Position numbers and translations under genes: made by a program. The notes under the pieces are model-generated. The model made no database searches. It was given only the letters and a program-made list of their open reading frames with translations, and was not told where the DNA came from. 54,029 bases of DNA. Source: Variovorax sp. UMC13 (GTDB lineage: Bacteria > Pseudomonadota > Gammaproteobacteria > Burkholderiales > Burkholderiaceae_C). Position 1 is the stretch's first letter, and each line of letters begins with the position of its first letter. This document shows positions 25,796 through 32,585 of the stretch, one piece after another. The DNA lies in assembly GCF_014170375.1 (NCBI RefSeq), contig NZ_LZZW01000027.1:1-54029 (forward strand), written 5' to 3'.

Positions 25796-26179
25796 CTATT
25801 TTTTGCGGGAGCGTTCCATGTGCAGAACAGCGTCAAGCAATGCCATTGAATCGCAGGTGTCGGATGCGTAGACCGTGCGCGTCCTTGGGTCATACGACAC
25901 CATGACGAACGGGTCTGAGGTACGTTCCGTGCTCCGGGGCGCTTGACGCTTGGAGCGGTAGGTTCTGCATACCTCCCTCTTTTCGGCAAGCTGCTGGCCG
26001 ATCTTCTTCCAGTCAAAGAGATAGTCGGGATACAACCGGCGCATGTCTCGCTTGTCCTGCGGCTCAAGCGTGTAATTGCGAATCCGCATGATGTTGTAAT
26101 TGCTCCTGCCGACTTTGACCGTGAGATAGCAAAAGCCCTTTCTGGTCGTGACGAAGGCACTGCTTTGCTTGCGGCTCAT
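25796..26179 (-). CDS. Hypothetical protein in Tn402-type element
   Basis: A 127-residue basic protein I do not recognise. It is rich in Tyr and Arg (MRIRNYTLEPQDKRDMRRLY; KREVCRTYRSKRQAPRS) and ends with a helical ALLDAVLHMERSRKK. It overlaps the resolvase gene by 4 bp (ATGA), so the two are translationally coupled. No transposition motif is seen. Confidence 0.6.
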   Translation of the reverse strand: MSRKQSSAFVTTRKGFCYLTVKVGRSNYNIMRIRNYTLEPQDKRDMRRLYPDYLFDWKKIGQQLAEKREVCRTYRSKRQAPRSTERTSDPFVMVSYDPRTRTVYASDTCDSMALLDAVLHMERSRKK

Positions 26180-26739
26180 GGTTGCTCGCTCCCGCCTTGC
26201 AGCGCGGCGTATAGGGCCGTCTTGCTCACCTTGAGCCGTGTAGCAGCCTCCCGGACGTTCAGCCCGTTGGCAATATGCTCCTGCGCCCGCTGCAACTTGT
26301 CGGCAGTGACAACCGGCTTGCGCCCGCCCTTGCGCCCGCGAGCGGCGGCAGCGGTCAGCCCGGCCTTGGTGCGCTCACGGATCAAGTCGCGCTCGAACTG
26401 GCCCAGCGCGCCGAACACGTGGAAGATGAGCCGCCCGCCCGGTGTGGTGGTGTCAATGCTTTCTGTCAGCGACCGGAAGCCGACGCCACGCGCTTCCAGC
26501 GCGCCGATTGTCTCGATGAGGTGTGGCATCGAGCGCCCGAGCCGATCCAGCCGCCAGACGGCCAGCACGTCGCCGTCGCGCAGATAGGCCAGCGCGGCGG
26601 CCAAGCCGGGCCTGTCGGCCTTGGCCCCGGAAGCCGTGTCCTCAAAGACGCGCTCGCAGCCCGCCTTGCGCAGTGCATCCGTCTGCAAGGCGGTGTCCTG
26701 TTCAGCCGTCGATACCCGCGCATAGCCGATGAGTGCCAT
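26176..26739 (-). CDS. Serine resolvase/invertase (TniR/TnpR type)
   Basis: A 187-residue small serine recombinase that should resolve cointegrates of the element. The catalytic serine is in IGYARVSTAEQDTALQTDAL. Then come EDTASGAKADRPGLAAALAY, the conserved WRLDRLGRSMPHLIETI, FGALGQFERDLIRERTKAGL and a C-terminal Hin-type helix-turn-helix (LNVREAATRLKVSKTALYAA). The region just upstream (26745-26880) has inverted TGTCCG/CGGACA motifs that are probably its res site. Confidence 0.92.
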   Translation of the reverse strand: MALIGYARVSTAEQDTALQTDALRKAGCERVFEDTASGAKADRPGLAAALAYLRDGDVLAVWRLDRLGRSMPHLIETIGALEARGVGFRSLTESIDTTTPGGRLIFHVFGALGQFERDLIRERTKAGLTAAAARGRKGGRKPVVTADKLQRAQEHIANGLNVREAATRLKVSKTALYAALQGGSEQP

Positions 26740-26744
26740 TACCG

Positions 26745-26880
26745 CCCCTTTTGTCCGTTTTTCCGTCCGCCTATCATAATGTCCGACAACCCGTTATTCA
26801 AGCGCATTGCCGGACAGTGACCGGCTTGGCCGACTAATGATCGTTTGACGGACAAGGCGGCGCATGTGCCGCCATCCCGG
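26745..26880. other. Candidate res site of the element's resolvase
   Basis: Upstream of the resolvase gene are several copies of TGTCCG and its complement CGGACA (at about 26751, 26779, 26812 and 26871), arranged as pairs about 28-37 bp apart, as expected for resolvase subsites. The A/T-rich TATCATAATG between them may hold the promoter. Confidence 0.5.
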
Positions 26881-26974
26881 CGCAATGGAACAGCGAACCG
26901 ACTTAAGCCGGAACCGCCGAAAATTCCGGCGCGATACCGAGTAAGCCGGAATCCCAGATTTTTCCGGCACCGGG
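26881..26974. other. Short gene-free stretch with GCCGGAA repeats
   Basis: Several copies of CCGGAA/TTCCGG (26908-26965) in both orientations lie between the resolvase region and the toxin stop. They could form hairpins; no other function is apparent. Confidence 0.35.
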
Positions 26975-27295
26975 TCAAATAACGCCAACGACCAACAGGA
27001 GCGCCCTATCTATTGCTTTCATTCGCTCATCGTCGAGGCGGCCAAACGGTTCACTGATTTTGGTGCGCGGTAGCGTCGAGAGCTTGTCCACCATAACTTG
27101 CGATAGTGCGCGCAGCCCGTTAGCTGGATTCGGTTCCACGGTGACGCGAAACGCGGCATTGCGCAGGTCGCTTGTCACTGGGCACAGCACAACGCTTTCC
27201 AAGTCGGTTAGTAGGTCTGATTGAACGATCAGGGCTGGTCGTGGTTTGCCGTAGTCACCCTGCAATGAAACCGTCACGAGGTCGCCTCGCTGCAT
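26975..27295 (-). CDS. MazF/PemK-family toxin
   Basis: A 106-residue endoribonuclease toxin. The family pattern is clear: QRGDLVTVSLQGDYGKPRPA, LIVQSDLLTDLESVVLCPVT and SQVMVDKLSTLPRTKISEPF. MazF toxins cleave mRNA at short motifs, and the antitoxin encoded just upstream neutralises them. The antitoxin stop and this ATG overlap (TGATG). A GTG three bases upstream is an alternative start. Confidence 0.88.
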   Translation of the reverse strand: MQRGDLVTVSLQGDYGKPRPALIVQSDLLTDLESVVLCPVTSDLRNAAFRVTVEPNPANGLRALSQVMVDKLSTLPRTKISEPFGRLDDERMKAIDRALLLVVGVI

Positions 27296-27510
27296 CACTC
27301 CCAGCCCTCAACGTGCGATGCCGCCTCTTCGGTGAAGCGCAAAACCTCTGCTTCTGCTGGGTCGCCCTTCAGGCTTTGGCATTGCTTGCGCACTTGCGCC
27401 GTGAACTCAGGCGAACGGGTGTCCGGCACCCAAAACTGCACAGGCCGCAGCCCCGCCGCGCGCATCCGTTCGCGGTGTCGGGCTACCTTTGATTCGTGAA
27501 TTGATGGCAT
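27295..27510 (-). CDS. MazE-like antitoxin (DUF3018 type)
   Basis: A 71-residue antitoxin. The stretch VARHRERMRAAGLRPVQFWV followed by PDTRSPEFTAQVRKQCQSL is the DUF3018 antitoxin pattern that pairs with MazF. I chose the ATG at 27510 because GGAG lies seven bases upstream; an ATG at 27531 is possible. It precedes and overlaps the toxin gene, the normal arrangement. Confidence 0.85.
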   Translation of the reverse strand: MPSIHESKVARHRERMRAAGLRPVQFWVPDTRSPEFTAQVRKQCQSLKGDPAEAEVLRFTEEAASHVEGWE

Positions 27511-27653
27511 GGTGCTCTCCATTGGTTGCATGTATGGTTACATGATACTGCGCATGAAACCATAGCGCAAGCCAAGCCGTTCCGCAACGTCGTGCAGGGA
27601 AGTTCTGCGCAATTTCCGCCCTTCTTGGAGTTTCGTGCATAGGACTGCTGACA

Positions 27654-27764
27654 CGACCCGGTCAGAAGTCGGCTGCACACGGGGCGGCCAGCCTCATGAA
27701 CTGGTGCAGTCGTCTTCTGAAAATGACACCGTCAATTGGTGCAGTCGTCTTCTGAAAATGACAA
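27654..27764 (-). repeat. Tn402-type terminal repeats (IRi-like, tandem)
   Basis: Two direct copies of the sequence that reads, on the minus strand, TGTCATTTTCAGAAGACGAC TGCACCA occur 31 bp apart, and a third weaker site lies further inside. Multiple 19-bp-type sites are usual at integron/Tn402 ends. Confidence 0.75.
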
Positions 27765-27770
27765 ATTGGC

Positions 27771-28024
27771 CGGGTCGGTTTTGGCTACCCAAATTGGCCG
27801 GCGTGGATCTCGTTCGGGATCTGCTGCAGTAGATCTCGACCAGGTTGGCCAGCCTGGCCAACTCGGTGTTGGCCACGGCCGCCGCGTGCATGCTCGATGC
27901 GCGGCAGGGGCAAAAAAAAGCCGCCTCGGGGTGCGAGGCGGCAAGGGAGGCTGCGGAGCGGTAGGGAGGGAGGAACCCGCTCACACAGTGCAGCCATTAT
28001 GCGGCCTGTTCGTTAAATCCGTTG
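27771..28024. other. Region between the Tn402-type element and traC
   Basis: No gene seen. The segment from 27771 includes a short repeat (AATTGGCCGG twice) and CTCGACCAGGTTGGCCAGCC; this could be the displaced parA res region. It ends in the traC terminator. Confidence 0.4.
27912..27942 (-). terminator. traC operon terminator
   Basis: Stem GCCGCCTCG / CGAGGCGGC with eight T on the minus strand, 82 bp past the traC stop. Confidence 0.8.
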
Positions 28025-31000
28025 TCAGATTTTTGCAGCGCGGCGCGGCTGCAACGGTTGGTCTTGTCGTTGCACGCGCTGTTGCTGCTGCTCGATGCGC
28101 GCCTGGTGCCTCTCGATCACGTCATGGACGGCGGCCCGCACCTGGCGGTCGATCCCTTCCTTGCCCAGCACGCTTTTGTTCGCCAGGTCGTTGAAGTCGG
28201 TCTTGCCCTTCATGTGATCGAGCGCGGCAAGCTGCTGGTCGGTGAGTGCCGTCCCGGTGCGCTGATGCTCCCTGAACTTCTCCGGGGTGACGGGTGGAAG
28301 GCCAGCGGGATAGCTGTTCTCGCCCGGCGCAAAGATCGGCAGCATTGCCTTGCCTCCGGTGATCTTCGCGGCCTCCTGGGCCTTCGCCTTGCCTGGGTTG
28401 ACGCCCTGCGTCAGCTCCAGGTGGCGGTCATCGTCGCCAGCGATGATGACGGGCTTGTCCGGGAATTTCTCGTGCAGAGCCTTCGCAACGGCCGGCAGGT
28501 TCCCCGAGTCGAACGCGGCCACGGTGGCGAAGCCCAGCGATTGCGACAAGCTGCCGGCAGTCGCATAGCCTTCACCGATCACAAGGGCGGGGGCCTGGGC
28601 CAGCGCATCCATGCCGCCGACGACATGGAAGCAACCTTCCTTGCGGCTGTCCTTCGCAAACCGCTTTGTGCCGTCCTCCTGGATGTATTGCATCGTCCAC
28701 TGCTTGCCGTCCACGTCCGTTGCGGGGATGTAGGTCTTCTGGCCTGCGCGGTCGGTGAAGACGCCGGCCTGCGGCTCGATGCCCTTGGCCTGCATGTAGG
28801 GCGTCGGCTGCTCGACCGGCACCAGGTCGGCCATCTGGCGGCCGACACGTTGCGCGGTCGCTTCGTGGGCCTGAGCCTGCTCGGCTTCGCGGGCCTGCAG
28901 CTTGGTGGCGGCCTCGGCCGCCATGCGTGCCTTCTCTTCGGGATCGAGGGTGTAGCCCTTGGACTTCCATTTCATGTCGATGCCGGTCTTGTTGTTCTTC
29001 ATGTAGCCGGCAGGGTGTCCGTCAAGATGGCCGACATAGAAACCCGAGCCGGCTTTCTCGCTGGGCTTCTCGCCTTCCACGCTGATGCGGTGTTTCTTGC
29101 CGTCCATGATGGGATGCTCGCCGCTGACCACGCAGCCGATGGAGCGCAGCGCATCGGCAAACTCTTCCTGCGGCGTCATGGCCGGCCCCTGCTGGTCGGG
29201 CACGTTCTCGGGCTTCCAGCGGGCCAGCTTCTCCATGTCGGCCTTCGGGCCGGCATACCAGGACTTCGCTACCTTGTCCCACTCGGCGCCGGCCGCCTTG
29301 GCCGCGATGCGCTCGCCGTAGGGAACAGCCAGGTATTCCCGCTCCTGGGCCGCTTTGCGGCCCACGGTGGGGCCTTCGGTCGTCTGCACTGCCTGCGGCG
29401 CGTCTACGGCGGCCGTAGCGGCCCCCTGCGCCCATTTTGCGAAGGGGCCTGCAGCCACACCGGCCGGAACGTACCAGGACTGTTCCTGCCGGTCCCACTT
29501 CGCACCCAGCGCCTTCGCCTCGTCTTTCTCGCGGTAGGGCACCTGGATGAAGGTCTTTTGCGCCTGGGCTTCGGCCTTGATCTGGCTCGGGGACTGCGCT
29601 GCCGGCGCTGCGGCCTGCTGCTGGCCCCGTTCCCGCTCGAACTCGGCGATTCGGCGCTGCATGTCGGCATCGTTGAGCATGGCCGCGCCCTCGGCATCCT
29701 TGCGGGCCTCTTTAGCGGCTGAAATTTGCTCGTCCGTGCTGTTCGGGTCGCGGCGCACGGCGTTTTCGAGCACGCGGGCCAGCTTGGCCGCCTGCTCGTG
29801 CGGGTTCTGCTCGGTAATGGCATCGACCATGCGCAGCTGGTCGGCCAGCTCGTCGGCCTCGGTGACGGCTGGGAAGTCGGCCAGCCACTGATGCGTGCCG
29901 TCCTCGTGCTGCGCGTAGACCCCGAAGAACTCCGGTTCAACGCCAAGGGAATGTGCTGCGGCGACGTGAGGCTTGCCGTCGATCTGTTGCGTCACGTTGC
30001 CCTGCACCTGGATTCGACCGTTCCAATCGGCCGGCATGTCCACGCCGAAGCCTTCCTTCGCGCTCTGCTGGAACGATGCCGGGCTGATGGTGCGTGCGTC
30101 GGCCGTCAAGATGATGGCATTGCGCCGCTCGGCCAGCTCGAATTTCTCGCTCGTCTGCAGGGCGGCCGGGTCGGACACCCGCGTGACGGCTTCTAGTACG
30201 CGCTCGATGTAGGCCGCCTCGGCCCGCTTGGCTTGTTGTGCTTGCATGTTCGCCTCCTGCTGCTTCCCTTCGTCCAACATGGCGGCAACGCGGACGCCGT
30301 AGGAATCCTGAATCGACTTATCGGCCCGTGCGGCGGCGGCTGTCGCAATTCGGGCGGCCTGCTCGGCCGTCGCACCTACTGGAATGAGCGCGCCATCTGC
30401 CGCCGCCACGTTGCGACCTTCGCTGAGGTACTGGAATTGCAAAGTGCGGTTGATGCCATCGCCGGCCGTGATGAACGCATGTGCATCGTTCTTACCGTTC
30501 ACTGTATCGAACGACTTGGACGCGATGGCAGCGCCATCGCTGCGCACCCAGCCGGCCGACTCCAGCGCGGCTACGACACTTTCAGCTTGTGTCTCCGGCA
30601 GCGCCTGGCGCTGCTGCTGGTCCTGCTCCTGCACCTGTTGCTGCTCCAGGCCCAGCACGTAGTCTTGAATCTTCTCGGCATCTGCAGCGGCCCGGAAAAT
30701 CTCCAGCGGATCGTCCTGCAGCGCCTTGATCCACGAACCCACATAGGCGACGTGCTGGCCGGGATCGTGGCCGATGCCCAGCTCGTCGCCCAAGATCATG
30801 CTGGCGATTTCCGCCCGCAGCTCTTCCTTGGCGTACCCCTCGGACCCGAATGGATTGGACAAGTCTCGATCAAGGCGCGACTCGTGGCCGGTCCAGTGGC
30901 CCAGCTCGTGGAGCGCGGTCGCGTAGTAGTTGTCGGCCGTGGGGAACTGCCCCTTGTCGGGCATGTGGATGCTGTCTGTCGCCGGGCGGTAGAACGCCCG

Positions 31001-32200
31001 GTTCTGCTCGCCGTGGCGGATCACGGCACCGGACGCCTGCAGGATGTGTTCGGCGCGCTCCACGGCCGTCCAATCCTGTTGCTTGCGCGGTTGCAGCGGT
31101 GGAAGCCCGTCGATCTGCTCGGCGTTGAACACCGTCGCAAAGAACACCCTCGGCCGCTCCAGCTTGACCGACTGCTTGACCGGCTCGCCCTGTGCATCAA
31201 GGACGGGCTTGCCGTCCGCGTCGGTCTTGATCTGCTCGTCGCTGAACTTCCAGTATTGGATCGGCGTTCCCTTCTCGCCCTTGCGCACCTGGGCACCAAC
31301 GGCAGCCGCCTGCTTGTAGGTCATCCAGCGCTGATCGCTGTGGCCCTGGCTCATGAGCTGGATAGCGTTGATGCCCCGGTAGCGCTTGCCGGTGGTCGGG
31401 TTCGTCGGAATGAAAGCACCAGGTTGACCAGGCTCCCACGGCTTTTGCCATGGAGCGGTGCCCTCTTTCAGTTGCTCGATCAGCTTCTCGGCCACTGTCT
31501 CGTGAAATGGCTTTTTCGGCTCCATCTTGTCGTCCCTTCTGAATAGCTCGTTGATCTGCGGAAAGGTCTGCTGCGTTCTGGATCGGTCGTGCAGGCCCTG
31601 AGCGACGACGCACACGATGTTGTGCAAGTCGTCCGCCTGCATGGGCCGCACGCGGGCGATGCAGGTTTCCGCGAATGACTGCTGGCCCTTCTGCCGCACC
31701 TGGTCTGTGCCCTGGGCGAAGAGGTCCGCGCCCTGGTGATGGCTTGGCTCGATGCCCTCGCAGTACAGGGCAAAGACTTCCTCGGCGCGCACGTCCACGG
31801 GATAGCCGGCGTAACGCCGGTCTATGTCGTCCCATAGCGGTTTGAGGCTTGGTTCCTCGCGGGCGGCCACCAGGCCGTCCAGCAAGGCACGCTTCTCTGC
31901 CGGCGCGAAGGTGTTGGCTCCGTAGTGGCCCAACACCTCGTGCCGCAGCGTCAGCAGCAGGTCGCCGGCGTCCTCCACGTTCGCCAGGGGCACGTCCACG
32001 CGGCCACGGTAGGCACGGCCGGCGTGCTGCGTCTCCTTCGGGACGTAGCCGCCTTTCATGTCCTGGGGCACTTCGGCGGCTCGCGGCCCGTACAGCTCGG
32101 CGGCGTCCTCGCGGAATTTGTAGGCCAGCTCAAGCGCGCCGGGGTAGTCGCGGACAAAGGCCCGCGTCACCTCCTGCGCCTCGGCTTTCGTGATGGGCAT
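28025..32200 (-). CDS. traC: DNA primase TraC with ArdC-like N-terminal domains
   Basis: A 1391-residue primase that is transferred to the recipient and primes the incoming strand. N-terminal part: a zincin-like HEVLGH motif at residues 87-92. A second block from about residue 226 is ArdC-like, with HELGHWTGHESRLDRDLSNP near residue 430. The central part is Gln/Ala-rich and helical. Next come two repeats of the pattern KALGAKWDRQEQSWYVP and KAAGAEWDKVAKSWYAG. The C-terminal TOPRIM primase has the family motif EGYATA near residue 1207 and IIAGDDDRH after it. Internal in-frame starts (for example at 31525) could give a shorter TraC, as in other IncP-1 plasmids. Longer than RK2 TraC1 (about 1060), closer to the long R751 form. 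Confidence 0.95.
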   Translation of the reverse strand: MPITKAEAQEVTRAFVRDYPGALELAYKFREDAAELYGPRAAEVPQDMKGGYVPKETQHAGRAYRGRVDVPLANVEDAGDLLLTLRHEVLGHYGANTFAPAEKRALLDGLVAAREEPSLKPLWDDIDRRYAGYPVDVRAEEVFALYCEGIEPSHHQGADLFAQGTDQVRQKGQQSFAETCIARVRPMQADDLHNIVCVVAQGLHDRSRTQQTFPQINELFRRDDKMEPKKPFHETVAEKLIEQLKEGTAPWQKPWEPGQPGAFIPTNPTTGKRYRGINAIQLMSQGHSDQRWMTYKQAAAVGAQVRKGEKGTPIQYWKFSDEQIKTDADGKPVLDAQGEPVKQSVKLERPRVFFATVFNAEQIDGLPPLQPRKQQDWTAVERAEHILQASGAVIRHGEQNRAFYRPATDSIHMPDKGQFPTADNYYATALHELGHWTGHESRLDRDLSNPFGSEGYAKEELRAEIASMILGDELGIGHDPGQHVAYVGSWIKALQDDPLEIFRAAADAEKIQDYVLGLEQQQVQEQDQQQRQALPETQAESVVAALESAGWVRSDGAAIASKSFDTVNGKNDAHAFITAGDGINRTLQFQYLSEGRNVAAADGALIPVGATAEQAARIATAAAARADKSIQDSYGVRVAAMLDEGKQQEANMQAQQAKRAEAAYIERVLEAVTRVSDPAALQTSEKFELAERRNAIILTADARTISPASFQQSAKEGFGVDMPADWNGRIQVQGNVTQQIDGKPHVAAAHSLGVEPEFFGVYAQHEDGTHQWLADFPAVTEADELADQLRMVDAITEQNPHEQAAKLARVLENAVRRDPNSTDEQISAAKEARKDAEGAAMLNDADMQRRIAEFERERGQQQAAAPAAQSPSQIKAEAQAQKTFIQVPYREKDEAKALGAKWDRQEQSWYVPAGVAAGPFAKWAQGAATAAVDAPQAVQTTEGPTVGRKAAQEREYLAVPYGERIAAKAAGAEWDKVAKSWYAGPKADMEKLARWKPENVPDQQGPAMTPQEEFADALRSIGCVVSGEHPIMDGKKHRISVEGEKPSEKAGSGFYVGHLDGHPAGYMKNNKTGIDMKWKSKGYTLDPEEKARMAAEAATKLQAREAEQAQAHEATAQRVGRQMADLVPVEQPTPYMQAKGIEPQAGVFTDRAGQKTYIPATDVDGKQWTMQYIQEDGTKRFAKDSRKEGCFHVVGGMDALAQAPALVIGEGYATAGSLSQSLGFATVAAFDSGNLPAVAKALHEKFPDKPVIIAGDDDRHLELTQGVNPGKAKAQEAAKITGGKAMLPIFAPGENSYPAGLPPVTPEKFREHQRTGTALTDQQLAALDHMKGKTDFNDLANKSVLGKEGIDRQVRAAVHDVIERHQARIEQQQQRVQRQDQPLQPRRAAKI
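29711..29723. promoter_or_regulatory. Imperfect KorB operator inside traC
   Basis: TTTAGCGGCTGAA, one mismatch from the KorB consensus, in the traC coding region. Confidence 0.45.
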
Positions 32201-32203
32201 GGA

Positions 32204-32581
32204 TCAGCCCTCCTTGGCCTTGCGTGCGGCGGCCTGGGCGACCGACTCGCCAGGGCGCAGCTCGTACAGCTTGCGGGCGTTGGTGGTCGAGACGATGCGC
32301 GGGAGGTCTGCGCTCGGGCCGTCATCGTCAAGGAATGCCGGCTCCAGCGACCCATCGCCGGCCAGGTCGGCCAGGTCGTCGGTGCTGGCGAGGGCATCGC
32401 CTTCGCTCAAGGCGTCTTCTGCGAACGCGCCGGCACGGTCGGCCTCGTCGGGATCGAATTCGGCCTGGTAGCCGGGCGTCTGTGCATCGGTCAGCTTCTC
32501 GCGCAAGGCTTCCGCGCTGGCTGCGGCGTCGTCAATGGCCGGGATCACTTCGGCGGCCTGGTCGTTGGTTTGCTGGGTCAT
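32204..32581 (-). CDS. traD: Conjugal transfer protein TraD
   Basis: A 125-residue very acidic protein (AEVIPAIDDAAASAEALREK; DADD-rich middle) between traE and traC. The function of IncP-1 TraD is not established; it is not the coupling protein of F-type systems. The ATG at 32581 has AGTGATGAC upstream; the stop is three bases before the traC start. Confidence 0.85.
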   Translation of the reverse strand: MTQQTNDQAAEVIPAIDDAAASAEALREKLTDAQTPGYQAEFDPDEADRAGAFAEDALSEGDALASTDDLADLAGDGSLEPAFLDDDGPSADLPRIVSTTNARKLYELRPGESVAQAAARKAKEG

Positions 32582-32585
32582 GTCA

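Larger units (their letters stand above)
25736..27770. mobile_element. Non-autonomous Tn402-type element with resolvase and toxin-antitoxin
   Basis: The left end begins TGTCATTTTCAGAAGGCGAC at 25736, with a second half-site at 25765-25783 (GTCAGGAGTCGGCTGCAC), the organisation of a Tn402 IRt. The right end has two tandem 25-bp-type repeats (ending 27733 and 27764) plus a third degenerate site (GACCCGGTCAGAAGTCGGCT region, 27654-27680), the organisation of an integron-type IRi. Between them lie a serine resolvase, an unknown gene and a mazEF-like pair. No tniA, tniB or tniQ is present, so movement would need transposition proteins in trans. Flanking 5-mers (CGCAT on the left; AATTG or CCGTC on the right) do not match, so the ends may have been rearranged. 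Tn402 elements are known to target res sites, as here at parA. Confidence 0.75.

Noticed and set aside
28022..29722. Long plus-strand open frame (566 codons)
   Set aside because: It is antisense to traC, whose motifs are clear on the minus strand.
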